From Streptomyces sp. TP-A0356 (GTDB lineage: Bacteria; Actinomycetota; Actinomycetes; Streptomycetales; Streptomycetaceae), in assembly GCF_001417775.1 (NCBI RefSeq), contig NZ_BBZJ01000044.1:1-64000 (forward strand): 64,000 nucleotides of DNA. The letters are read 5' to 3'. Every line of letters begins with the position of its first letter. Within the stretch, counting starts at the first letter, position 1. The translations under genes and the position numbers were made by a program. The notes under the pieces are model-generated. The model saw only the letters and a program-made list of their open reading frames with translations. It was not told the origin of the DNA and ran no database searches. Positions 12,501 to 18,653 of the stretch are shown here, piece by piece.

Positions 12501-13591
12501 GGGCGCTCCTGACCGTAGGCGGCGAGGAGGGCCTGCGCCTCTATCGGGTCGCCGAGGGTGGTGCCCGTGCCGTGGGCCTCCACCGCGTCGACGTCCGCGG
12601 GCCGCAGTCCCGCCGCGGCCAGGGCGGAACGGATGACCCGTTGCTGGGCCGGGCCGTTGGGCGCGGTGAGTCCGCTGCTCGCGCCGTCCTGGTTGACCGC
12701 CGAACCGCGGATCACGGCGAGCACCGGGTGATGGTTGCTGCGGGCGTCGGAGAGCCGTTCCAGCAGGAGCATGCCGGCGCCCTCGCCCCAGCCTGTGCCG
12801 TCGGCGGCCTCCGCGAAGGACTTGCACCGGCCGTCCGGTGACAGCCCCCGCTGTCGGCTGAACTCCAGGAACGTGACCGGGGTGGACATGACGGCGACGC
12901 CGCCCGCGAGGGCGAGGCCGCACTCGCCCGCGCGCAGCGCCTGGACGGCGAGGTGCAGCGAGACCAGGGAGGAGGAGCAGGCGGTGTCGACGGTGAGCGC
13001 CGGGCCTTCGAAGCCGAAGGTGTAGGAGATGCGGCCGGAGGCGATGCTGGCGGCGCTGCCGTTGCCTATGTATCCGTCCAGTCCGGGGGGCGGCTCGGGG
13101 AAGCGGGAGCCGTAGTCGTTGTACATCACGCCGGCGAACACGCCGGTGTCGCTGCCCCGGAGGTCGACGGGGCGCAGGCCGGCCCGTTCCAGGGCTTCCC
13201 AGACGACCTCGAGGAGCAGCCGCTGCTGGGGATCGGTGGCCAGCGCCTCGCGCGGCGAGATGCCGAAGAAGTCGGCGTCGAAGTCGGCGGCGTCGTGGAG
13301 GAATCCGCCTTCGCGGGTGTAGCACGTGCCTGGGCGCGCCGGGTCGGGGTCGTAGAGCGAGTCGACGTCCCAGCCGCGGTCCTCGGGGAAGCCGGAGACG
13401 GCGTCCGTGCCCGTGTCGACCAGCCGCCACAGGTCCTCCGGGGTGCGCACATCGCCGGGGTAACGGCAGCTCATGGAGACGACGGCGATGGGTTCCGTGG
13501 CCTTCGCCTCGACCTGCCGCAGACGGCTACGGGTGCGCTGGAGGTCGTTGGTGACGCGCGTCAGGAACTCGCGAATCCTGTCCTCGCTCAC
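3524..13591 (-). CDS. Two-module type I PKS (KS-AT-dh-KR-ACP, KS-AT-KR-ACP)
   Basis: A protein of 3355 residues. I chose the GTG at 13591, which follows GAAGGG and begins the docking helix SEDRIREFLTRV, over an in-frame ATG 21 codons upstream. Module 1: KS (Cys in TACSSSL near 205); AT with GHSIGE near 649 and HAFH near 750 (malonyl); a DH-like region; KR with GGTGTVG near 1399 and an LDD motif (B-type); ACP with LGFDSL near 1704. The DH is probably inactive: the HxxxGxxxxP spacing is lengthened by one and the DxxxQ/H motif reads DGALT. Module 2: KS (near 1770-2190), AT with GHSVGE and HAFH (malonyl), KR with GGTGALG near 2916, no LDD, and a Trp in GVWGSG (A-type), then ACP LGFDSL near 3220. 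The C-terminus holds a docking segment ending in VDDLVQLALG, suited to the next PKS at 3453. Confidence 0.96.
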   Translation of the reverse strand: MSEDRIREFLTRVTNDLQRTRSRLRQVEAKATEPIAVVSMSCRYPGDVRTPEDLWRLVDTGTDAVSGFPEDRGWDVDSLYDPDPARPGTCYTREGGFLHDAADFDADFFGISPREALATDPQQRLLLEVVWEALERAGLRPVDLRGSDTGVFAGVMYNDYGSRFPEPPPGLDGYIGNGSAASIASGRISYTFGFEGPALTVDTACSSSLVSLHLAVQALRAGECGLALAGGVAVMSTPVTFLEFSRQRGLSPDGRCKSFAEAADGTGWGEGAGMLLLERLSDARSNHHPVLAVIRGSAVNQDGASSGLTAPNGPAQQRVIRSALAAAGLRPADVDAVEAHGTGTTLGDPIEAQALLAAYGQERPADRPLWLGSLKSNIGHTQAAAGVGGVIKMVQALRHRRLPRTLHVDAPSSTVDWTEGNVRLLTEPVTWTDPGRPRRAGVSAFGVSGTNAHVIVEEAPAEDPVTAQETRPEPSVVPWLLSAQTREALEAQARALLTHLGSHPTDDDHAVAHTLAVRRTLFEHRAVVLGQSHDTLIGGLKALATGETAAHVVVDTARRGGKTAFLFSGQGAQRPGMGRGLYGAFPVFAEAFDAVVAEVGEELREVVFGEDAGLLNETRWAQPALFAVEVALFRLVESFGVRPDYLVGHSIGELAAAHVAGVMSLADACRLVVARGRLMQQLPSAGAMFAVEATEDEVVALLAGRESDVSVAAVNAPRSAVVSGTEAAAAAIAEELATMGRRTTRLRVSHAFHSPLMEPMLDDFRAVAAGITYAPPRIAVVSNVTGHVAAPGELESPEYWVRHVREAVRFADGVRRLEEHGVTRLVEIGPDGTLTALAQAGLTTPDADPLLVPVLRKDREEPVAALGALAALHARGVSVDWSTLLPGDQPTVDLPTYAFQRRRHWLDPVAPGTAHRTGHPLLTASISLAESSSLICTGRLSPRTHPWLADHTAFGLPVLSPAVFTDLALHAGRLIGAHHLADLAVDVPLPMPDTGGFEIQTVVDATDEDGRWDVTVHARPLGTAGDEADAPGIERPWRRHAHGTLLQVPHPDPEPMDQAPATWPPADAIPVDVDELYRTLDERGSTAADHRSLTGVWRLGEEIVAEAALPEPQRADADRYAVHPSLIDGALTTLAALGSPAPHLLTWSGLTLHADAAESVRIRIRPRPDGTVSLSLLDGTGAPVLTARALTVRPLTETELPTLPTAADSDLYTVEWLPSDQPVQPRPMDIAVHGGPDDLLDALRDRTDLPDLVVVPWHTPATARTDLAQAVHTATADALALLQQWLADDRHARSRLLVLTRGAVAVTDDETVTDLPAAAVRGLVRSAQSENPGRILLLDTDADALTADEIAAAVAHGRPDVALRAGRVLEPRLTRRTDPAEPSTPAAAFDPERTVLVTGGTGTVGAAVVRHLVAQHGMRHLVLVGRRGADAPGAAELAADLVASGVRLTVAACDVGDREDLAALLDTLPPERPLGAVVHAAGVLDDGVITSLTPDRLATVLRPKADAAVHLHELTRDRGLSAFVLFSSAAATFGGPGQGNYAAANAFLDAFAGHARSEGQPAVTIAWGLWEQDSTMTSGIGTARRGRIGRSGVGALPTRDALALFDRCLSPGKGIPVPLRLDTAVLRRGREELPPLLRSLTGRPSLRQAAPNGTATTTTGGALAALPEVQRASAVRDLVRTIVAGVLGHDSGAPLDLDRPFRELGFDSLTVLELRNALTSATGLSLPATLAFDHPTPAAVADLLLGEMTPVGRSTAETAPARHGSASDLTHDPVAIVGMGCRFPGGIESPEQLWELLISGDDAITDFPRDRGWDVERLYDPHPTARREGTSSTSRGGFLTGVGAFDADFFGVSPREAVAMDPQQRLLLEVSWEAVERAGIDPRSLRGRHVGVFTGTNGQDYVQVLHTAKENAEGYLGTGNAASVVSGRVSYVLGLEGPAVTVDTACSSSLVALHWAIRALAAGECEMALVGGATVMSTPGAFVEFSRQGGLAGDGRCKAFAEGADGTGWGEGVGVLVVERLSDARRRGHRVLAVVRGSAVNQDGASNGLTAPNGPSQQRVIRAALASGGLSAADVDVVEAHGTGTVLGDPIEAQALLATYGQGRSVDRPLWLGSVKSNIGHTQAAAGVAGVIKMVLALERGVLPATLHVDAPSSHVDWDAGAVRLLTERQVWPETGERPRRAGVSSFGFSGTNAHLILEGAPDESSVHTTAGQVVEEGVVPWVVTARGSAALRAQAERLSAHLQDHPEHTAVGIGLSLAATRTVFEHRAVVRGADRAELLAGLSALAEGGSLPNVTQGLATEGRLAFLFSGQGAQRLGMGRGLYEAFPVFAEAFDAVVAEVGEELRGVVFGEDAGLLNETRWAQPALFAVEVALFRLLESFGVRPDYLVGHSVGELVAAHVAGVLSLADACRLVVARGRLMQELPSGGVMVAVEAAEEEVLLLLAGREGEVSVAAVNGPRAVVVSGVEAAVAEVVERLSALGRRTSRLRVSHAFHSPLMEPMLEEFRRVAESIDYGSARMAVVSNVTGEVADGGELGSAEYWVRHVREAVRFADGVRWLAGHGVTRFVEVGPDGTLTALAQACVPEEREALFVPALRKDRDEPDALLQALAGVFVHGGPVDWPTLFQGTDAHPVELPTYAFQRDWFWPEPKPSPSADGTGDAAFWDLVERGSAHDLAVALGVEPGVLDNVVDALSAWRRGQIERSTVDGWRYRVGWEPVRNLSPAVAEGRWLLLHPADDTGFPGIEDHLPGLERLSFAPDAVRSELARTISDAAAGEAVAGLLAVPGRPETALALAQALGDSGVTVPSWWLTRVAVAVGHSSDGAVVPEQAAVWGLGRVAALEHPERLGGLVDVPERADRRELARVAAVVTSGAEDQVAVRGGEVFARRLLHDSAPSRPASGWGVPHRALVTGGTGALGSRVARWLAGQGVRELVLTGRRGADTPGVPELRAELAELGAEQVHVESCDMADAQAVTELLRRHEVDAVFHAAGMPDATPLDEVDDEHFVDVWSAKANGAAHLDAALGDRHLSAFVVFTSIAGVWGSGGQATYAAANAYADALVEGRRARGLVGTAVAWGPWGGGGMVSDAGAVDLARRGLRVMDPERALAGLGRALECGDTAVVVADVDWERFVATFTSRRSSPLLTALPEAAAVLAGEDRGEDGAADTSTSPELVRRLSGLPEQERRRGLRELVRDRATAVLGRTDGRAIDVGRAFRDIGFDSLTAVELRNQLNAETGLRLPSTLVFDHPTSRHLADHLHDELFPDPDPETGTDGARADGPADPDEDVLRGRIARIPLSRLKESGLLAGLMALVEPEQAHQYAAADPGPGQEAADTIHTMDVDDLVQLALGDTSH
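5847..6541. repeat. AT-domain repeat, copy 2 (offset 4966)
   Basis: Partner of 881-1575, lying in the second AT of the PKS at 3524-13591. A shorter stretch (about 6524-6650) also matches about 11748-11880 in the first AT of the same gene, so the sequence has been shared among three AT domains. Confidence 0.85.
7000..7636. repeat. KS-domain repeat, copy 2 (offset 4903)
   Basis: Partner of 2097-2733, in the second KS of the PKS at 3524-13591. The match is close to identity and its edges do not coincide with domain borders, as expected for gene conversion. Confidence 0.85.
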
Positions 13592-13753
13592 GGATCGGTT
13601 TCCCTTCGACAGCGGGCACGAGATCTCGCCGGTGGTCGCACGGGCGGCAGCCACGGCGCGGAGGGGTGGCGTTCCTCGCCGTGCGGACGCAGGCGCGGGC
13701 GTCCCGGGCGGCCGGCGCCTCGGCCTGGTCCGCGGGGCATGCCCTCACGGCCG

Positions 13754-13759
13754 ATTATG
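13754..13759 (-). promoter_or_regulatory. Possible -10 element before the two-module PKS
   Basis: On the minus strand this reads CATAAT, five of six bases of the -10 consensus. I find no convincing -35 at 16-18 bases. It would give a leader of roughly 155 bases before the GTG at 13591. The gap 13592-13828 holds no gene. The PKS may instead be read through from mqnD, which lies upstream in the same direction. Confidence 0.25.
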
Positions 13760-13828
13760 AGGAGGGGCGTGTGCTCCCGCTGACCCGCGCCGACCGGCTC
13801 TAAGAGAACTTCTAGCGTTGACGGGGGG

Positions 13829-14689
13829 CTAGGGCTCGGCCCTCAGGTCGAGGGCGCCGGGAGCGACGGGTGGGAGGAGTCCCTCTTCGGCGCTGCGGTC
13901 GAGGAGAGCGCGAACTGCCTGGTGGCCTTCCTCGCCGAGTTCCGCCGTGAATGGGTTGACGTACAGGTCGATGTGCTGATCGACGACGGCTGGTTCCATC
14001 TCCTGTGCCTGGGCGAGGACATAGGCACGGGAGGTCTCGGGGGTCGTCCAGGCGAAGCGCACCGAAGCCCGTAGCGCGTCGGCGAGTTCCCGCAGAACTC
14101 GGTCGCCGAGGGAGCGCTTGGCGACGATGGCGCCGAGCGGGATGGGCAGTCCGGTCTGCTTCTCCCACTCCTCGCCCATGTCGGCCAGACAGTGCAGCCC
14201 GTACTGACCGTAGGTGAAACGGGCTTCGTGGATGACGAGTCCGGCGTCCACGAGGCCGTCGCGCACGGCGGGCATGATCTCGTGGAAGGGCATGACGACG
14301 ATCTCGCCCACTCCTGCGGGCACGGCGCCGGCCGCCCACAGCCGGAAGAGCAGGTAGGCCGTGGATCGGGTGCTCGGTACGGCGATCCGGGCTCCGGACA
14401 GGGCGGTGGGGTCCCCGGGCTCCCCGACCAGGACGAGCGGCCCGCAGCCGCGTCCGACGGCACCGCCGCAGGGCAGCAGCGTGTACGCGCCGAGGATGTA
14501 CGGCAGGACGCCGTAGGAGACTTTCAGGACATCGAGTTCGCCCCGTTCGGCGAGGCCGTTGGTGATGTCGATGTCGGCCAGGGTCACCTCGACCGCGGGC
14601 GCACCGGGCACCAGACCGTGCGTCCACGCGTGGAAGACGAACGTGTCGTTGGGGCACGATGAGTGCGCCAGGGTGAGTGGTGGCGTCAT
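13829..14689 (-). CDS. mqnD: 1,4-dihydroxy-6-naphthoate synthase (MqnD)
   Basis: A protein of 286 residues, the usual length for MqnD, which converts cyclic dehypoxanthine futalosine to 1,4-dihydroxy-6-naphthoate. It shows the family's N-terminal SCPNDTF motif near residue 10, the AVGRGCGPLVL segment, and HEARFTYGQYG near 155, whose His is the proposed catalytic base. It is a cytosolic, periplasmic-binding-protein-like fold. The ATG at 14689 is preceded by an AGAGG ribosome site. It is transcribed leftward, divergently from mqnE and in the same direction as the PKS genes at 13591 and 3453, 237 bases upstream of the first. This placement suggests co-regulation with the polyketide rather than a role in housekeeping menaquinone supply. 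Identification is firm; the dedicated role is inference. Confidence 0.93.
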   Translation of the reverse strand: MTPPLTLAHSSCPNDTFVFHAWTHGLVPGAPAVEVTLADIDITNGLAERGELDVLKVSYGVLPYILGAYTLLPCGGAVGRGCGPLVLVGEPGDPTALSGARIAVPSTRSTAYLLFRLWAAGAVPAGVGEIVVMPFHEIMPAVRDGLVDAGLVIHEARFTYGQYGLHCLADMGEEWEKQTGLPIPLGAIVAKRSLGDRVLRELADALRASVRFAWTTPETSRAYVLAQAQEMEPAVVDQHIDLYVNPFTAELGEEGHQAVRALLDRSAEEGLLPPVAPGALDLRAEP

Positions 14690-15101
14690 GCGCTCGCCTC
14701 TTTCTCTGCCATGGGGTCGGTGAGGGTCTCGTCAGGGGCCGGCGTCGGCGGGCCGGATGGTCCGGTTCCAGGAAACCCGTTGCGGGTGTGGGGTTTTCCC
14801 CAGACTGCCCTCCGCAAGGATGAGAGCGCCCCACCCGGCGCGGCGTCGATGCCTGTCGACCCAGGGGCCCGGGGGTTGCGGTTCCCGCCGGGTCCCTGTC
14901 TCGTCCGGGGACGGACGGCGCGCCGAAGTCGCGCCGGACGGGGCAGTTCGCTCGTCCGGCCGGCCTCCCCGGCCGGACGAGTGGCCCGCCGGTCGCACGA
15001 GTCGGTACGACGCGGGCACCCGCATGACGAGTCACGTGCCCTGCCGCGTGCTCCCACTCACCACGTGTGCCGCCAGGCACTGACCGAGGAGGTTCCCGGC
15101 A
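14690..15101. promoter_or_regulatory. Divergent mqnD/mqnE intergenic region with a perfect inverted repeat
   Basis: This 412-base gap separates divergent genes and must hold promoters for both, but no clear -35/-10 pair stands out. It contains a perfect 13-base inverted repeat, CTCGTCCGGCCGG at 14951-14963 and its complement at 14969-14981, with a five-base spacer. It sits about 120 bases before mqnE and could be an operator or an attenuator-like hairpin. A related CGTCC/GGACG half-site pair lies near 14902-14913. The mqnE ribosome site is GAGGAGG at 15086-15092. No gene is seen. Confidence 0.5.
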
Positions 15102-16265
15102 ATGGACGCTGGGCTCAAGCGCGAGCTGGAGGAGAAGGTCCTCTCCGGTGAGCGGCTGTCCCGCGAGGACGGCATCGCGTTGTACGAGTCGGACGACCTG
15201 GCCTGGCTGGGCGGCCTCGCGCACGAGGTGCGGACCCGCAAGAACGGTGACGTGGTCCACTTCAACGTCAACCGTCACCTCAACATGACCAACGTGTGCA
15301 CGGCGTCCTGCGCCTACTGCTCCTTCCAGCGCAAGCCGGGGGAGAAGGACGCGTACACGATGCGCATCGAGGAGGCGGTCCGGCTCGCCAGGACGATGGA
15401 GAACGAGCACCTGTCGGAGCTGCACATCGTCAACGGCCTGCACCCGAACCTGCCGTGGCGCTACTACCCGCGCTCGCTGCGCGAGCTGAAGGCCGCCCTG
15501 CCGAACGTCTCGCTGAAGGCGTTCACGGCGACCGAGATCCACCACTTCGAGACCATCTCCGGGCTCAGCGCCTCCGAGATCCTCGACGAGCTGATCGACG
15601 CCGGTCTGGAGTCGCTGACCGGCGGCGGCGCGGAGATCTTCGACTGGGAGATCCGGCAGCACATCGTCGACCACAGGACGCACTGGGAGGACTGGTCGCG
15701 CATCCACCGCCTGGCGCACGAGAAGGGTCTGAAGACCCCGTGCACCATGCTGTACGGCCACATCGAGGAGCCGCGCCACCGCGTGGACCATGTGCTGCGG
15801 CTGCGTGAACTCCAGGACGAGACCGGCGGCTTCCAGGTCTTCATCCCGCTGCGCTACCAGCACGACTTCGTGGACGTGAAGGACGGCAAGGTCCGCAACC
15901 GCCTCCAGGCCCGGACGCAGATGGCGACCGGCGCGGAGGCCCTGAAGACCTTCGCGGTCTCGCGTCTGCTGTTCGACAACGTCCGGCACGTCAAGGTGTT
16001 CTGGGTGATGCACGGCGTGCAGACCGCGCAGCTGGCCCTCCAGCACGGCGCCGACGACATGGACGGCTCGGTCGTCGAGTACAAGATCACGCACGACGCG
16101 GACGACTTCGGCACGCCGAACAAGCTGACCCGGGAGGACCTGCTCGACCTGATCCGCGACGCGGGCTTCCGTCCGGTGGAGCGGAACACACGGTACGAGA
16201 TCATCCGCGAGTACGAGGGCCCGGACCCGGCGCGCCGCGACGAGCCACAGCCCATGCGCGTGTGA
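15102..16265 (+). CDS. mqnE: Aminofutalosine synthase, radical SAM (MqnE)
   Basis: A protein of 387 residues. MqnE is a radical SAM enzyme that joins the enolpyruvyl benzoate made by MqnA to the adenosyl radical, giving aminofutalosine. The cluster-binding motif CTASCAYC (CxxxCxxC) lies near residue 66, after the conserved NRHLNMTNVC lead-in. The segments ELHIVNGLHPNLPW and TGGGAEIFDWE are typical of this family and set it apart from MqnC. The ATG at 15102 follows GAGGAGG by nine bases. From my memory of the family, it is very close to housekeeping Streptomyces MqnE throughout, so its function is probably intact. It starts the rightward run of mqnE, ferredoxin, thioesterase, mqnA and mqnC. 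Confidence 0.95.
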   Translation: MDAGLKRELEEKVLSGERLSREDGIALYESDDLAWLGGLAHEVRTRKNGDVVHFNVNRHLNMTNVCTASCAYCSFQRKPGEKDAYTMRIEEAVRLARTMENEHLSELHIVNGLHPNLPWRYYPRSLRELKAALPNVSLKAFTATEIHHFETISGLSASEILDELIDAGLESLTGGGAEIFDWEIRQHIVDHRTHWEDWSRIHRLAHEKGLKTPCTMLYGHIEEPRHRVDHVLRLRELQDETGGFQVFIPLRYQHDFVDVKDGKVRNRLQARTQMATGAEALKTFAVSRLLFDNVRHVKVFWVMHGVQTAQLALQHGADDMDGSVVEYKITHDADDFGTPNKLTREDLLDLIRDAGFRPVERNTRYEIIREYEGPDPARRDEPQPMRV

Positions 16266-16406
16266 GCCGGCGGCCCCGCCCCTCGGCTCCGGCCCCTCCC
16301 TTCTTCGCACGGCGGCGCCCCGGCGACGGCTGAGGCGCCGTCGCGCAAGCGCCCCCAACTTGTGCCCGTCCGCGCACTCCCCGACCCATTCGGCAGGCAG
16401 GTGGAA

Positions 16407-16703
16407 ATGTCCTCGCACACGACCAACGAACAGGACCTCGAAGTCTGGATCGACCAGGGCCTGTGCACCGGTGACGGTATCTGCGCCCAGTACGCGCCCG
16501 AGATATTCGAACTCGACATCGATGGCCTCGCGTATGTGAAGAGCCCCGAGGACGAGCTGCTGCAGGAGCCCGGAGCCACCACGCGGGTGCCCCTGGACCT
16601 CCTGAACGACGTCGCGGACTCGGCCGAGAAGTGCCCTGGCGACTGCATTCACGTCCGGCGAGTCTCCGACGCGGTCGAGGTCTACGGACCCGACGCGCAA
16701 TAG
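16407..16703 (+). CDS. Small 3Fe-4S-type ferredoxin
   Basis: A protein of 98 residues from the ATG at 16407, which follows GGCAGGTGG. An in-frame GTG at 16362 would add 15 residues but lacks the usual ferredoxin start and a good ribosome site. The motifs CTGDGIC near residue 20 and KCPGDCI near 76 match single-cluster actinomycete ferredoxins, which usually pass electrons to cytochrome P450s. VWIDQGLCTGDGIC and the acidic surface support this. No P450 or ferredoxin reductase is present in the window, so a partner probably lies elsewhere in the cluster. Support of the neighbouring radical SAM enzymes is another possibility. Confidence 0.88.
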   Translation: MSSHTTNEQDLEVWIDQGLCTGDGICAQYAPEIFELDIDGLAYVKSPEDELLQEPGATTRVPLDLLNDVADSAEKCPGDCIHVRRVSDAVEVYGPDAQ

Positions 16704-16867
16704 CACGGGCCCGTCCGACGCGGCCCGGTCTCACCCCACCGCCACCGCTGCCACCGGACCCGACCGGGGATTCCGGCGGCTTCGGTCCTCACTCCCGCAC
16801 TCTTCGACGACCGGGACGACGCGATGCGTCCGGGTCCGTCGGATCCTTCGGAAGGACACGCACGTCC

Positions 16868-17632
16868 ATGAGTCCCAGCCCTTCGGACGATCTGTGGATC
16901 CGCCGGTTCCAGCCGGCGCCCGAGGCGACGGAGCGCCTGGTGTGCTTCCCGCACGCAGGCGGTTCCGCCAGCTTCTACCTCCCCGTCTCCTCCGCGCTCA
17001 GTCCCGAGGTCGACGTCGTCGCCGTGCAGTACCCGGGGCGTCAGGACCGGCGCAGGGAACGGGGGCTGACCTCGATCGCGGAACTCGCCGACGGCGTCAC
17101 CGAGGCGCTGGCCGCCTGGGACGACCGGCCGCTGACCTTCTTCGGGCACAGCATGGGCTCGGTCGTGGCCTTCGAGGTGGCCCGGCGCATGGAACGTGCC
17201 GGGTCCGGACCTGTCCGGCTGTTCGCCTCCGGACGGCGGGCCCCGTCCCGCACCCGCGGCGAGAAGGTGCACACTCTCCATGACGCCGCCGTCGTCGCCG
17301 AACTGCGCTCGCTCAGCGGCACCGACACCCAGTTCCTGGACGACGAGGAGCTGCTGCGCATGGTCCTGCCCGCCATTCGCAGCGACTACCAGGCCGTGGA
17401 GACCTACCGGTGCGACCCGGGCGCGACCGTGCGCTGCCCGGTCACCGTTCTCGTCGGCTTCGACGACCCCAAGACCTCACTCGACGAGGCGCGGGCCTGG
17501 GAGGAGCACACCCTGAGCGGTATGGACCTGCGCGTCTTCCCCGGCGGGCACTTCTTCCTCTCCGAACATCCCGCCGACGTCATCGCCGTCCTCACCGAGC
17601 ACTTCTCCGCGACCGCGTCCCGCCAGGCCTGA
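16868..17632 (+). CDS. Type II (editing) thioesterase
   Basis: A protein of 254 residues of the alpha/beta hydrolase type II thioesterase family. These enzymes remove stalled or wrong acyl groups from carrier proteins of PKS and NRPS systems. It has the family lead LVCFPHAGGSASFY, the nucleophile motif GHSMG (Ser95), the VGFDDPKTS segment carrying the likely catalytic Asp, and PGGHFFL (His228). I chose the ATG at 16868, with GGAAGGA 11 bases upstream, because similarity to the family starts there; the frame is open further upstream into the ferredoxin gene. The ribosome site can pair with TCCTT just before it (16844-16856), a small hairpin that could limit translation. It lies between the ferredoxin gene and mqnA. 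Confidence 0.95.
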   Translation: MSPSPSDDLWIRRFQPAPEATERLVCFPHAGGSASFYLPVSSALSPEVDVVAVQYPGRQDRRRERGLTSIAELADGVTEALAAWDDRPLTFFGHSMGSVVAFEVARRMERAGSGPVRLFASGRRAPSRTRGEKVHTLHDAAVVAELRSLSGTDTQFLDDEELLRMVLPAIRSDYQAVETYRCDPGATVRCPVTVLVGFDDPKTSLDEARAWEEHTLSGMDLRVFPGGHFFLSEHPADVIAVLTEHFSATASRQA

Positions 17633-17700
17633 CGCGCTGCCCACGTGGAAGCGGCCCAGCCCTCCTTGTCCCAGCGATCCGTTCCGGGAGCCGTGCACAG

Positions 17701-18603
17701 ATGACTCACCAACCCGTCGAAGAAGTGTCGCGGCCCCCCGGCGGCAGGCGCAGCCGGCCCAGGGTGGGGCACATCCAGTTCCTCAACTGCCTTCCCCTGT
17801 TCTGGGGGCTGGCCCGTACGGGCAGCCTCCTCGACCTGGATCTGCGCACCGACACCCCGGACGGCCTCAACGACGCGCTGGCCGCGGGGGACCTCGACAT
17901 CGGTCCCATCAGCCTGGTCGAGTTCCTCAAGAACGCCGACGACCTGGTTGCTCTGCCCGACATCGCCGTGGGCAGCGACGGCGATGTGATGTCGTGCCTC
18001 ATCGTCAGCCAGGTGCCGCTGGAGCAGCTGGACGGCGAGCCGGTCGCGCTGGGATCGACGAGCCGTACGTCGGTGCGGCTGGCGCAACTGCTCCTCGCCG
18101 AACGCATCGGCGTGCGACCCGAGTACTTCGTCAGCCCGCCCGACCTGCGGACGATGATGAGTGAGGCGCGCGCCGCCGTCGTCATCGGTGACGCCGCGCT
18201 GCGCGCCGCGCTGCACGAGGCGCCCCGGCTCGGTCTCCAGGTGCACGACCTGGGCCGGATGTGGAAGGACTGGACCGGACTGCCCTTCGTGTTCGCCGTG
18301 TTCGCCGCACGCCGGGACTTCCTCGCCAGGGAACCCGACCTGGTGCACCAGGTCCACGCCGACCTGCTCGCGTCCCGCGACCTGTCGCTGGCAGAGGTGG
18401 CCAAGGTGTGCGAGCAGGCATCCCGATGGGAGGAGTTCGACGCGGTGACGCTGGAGCGTTACTACACGACGGCGCTCGACTTCCGTCTCGGCCCGCAACA
18501 GCTCGCCGGAATCAAGGAGTTCGCCCGCCGGGTCGGCGGGGACACCGAGGGATTCGCGCCCGACGTCCGCGTGCGGCTCCTGGACTCGCCCGACATCGCA
18601 TGA
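17701..18603 (+). CDS. mqnA: Chorismate dehydratase (MqnA)
   Basis: A protein of 300 residues. MqnA takes water from chorismate to form 3-[(1-carboxyvinyl)oxy]benzoate, the first step of the futalosine route. Family features are GHIQFLNCLPLFWGL near residue 23, the DIGPISLVEFL segment, GSTSRTSVRLAQ and MWKDWTGLPFVFAVF. I placed the start at the ATG at 17701, 68 bases after the thioesterase stop; the frame is open upstream but the extra sequence is antisense-like. The gene is followed after 50 bases by mqnC. MqnA and MqnD are distantly similar binding-protein folds; the sequence motifs here assign this one to MqnA. Confidence 0.93.
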   Translation: MTHQPVEEVSRPPGGRRSRPRVGHIQFLNCLPLFWGLARTGSLLDLDLRTDTPDGLNDALAAGDLDIGPISLVEFLKNADDLVALPDIAVGSDGDVMSCLIVSQVPLEQLDGEPVALGSTSRTSVRLAQLLLAERIGVRPEYFVSPPDLRTMMSEARAAVVIGDAALRAALHEAPRLGLQVHDLGRMWKDWTGLPFVFAVFAARRDFLAREPDLVHQVHADLLASRDLSLAEVAKVCEQASRWEEFDAVTLERYYTTALDFRLGPQQLAGIKEFARRVGGDTEGFAPDVRVRLLDSPDIA

Positions 18604-18653
18604 CCTGAGACACGACCAGCACTCACCCTCGACATCCCGGAAAGGCCGGCACC

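Noticed and set aside
13592..13654. Upstream ATG at 13654 as the start of the two-module PKS
   Set aside because: The GTG at 13591 has a good ribosome site and begins the typical docking helix; the extra 21 residues have no family similarity.
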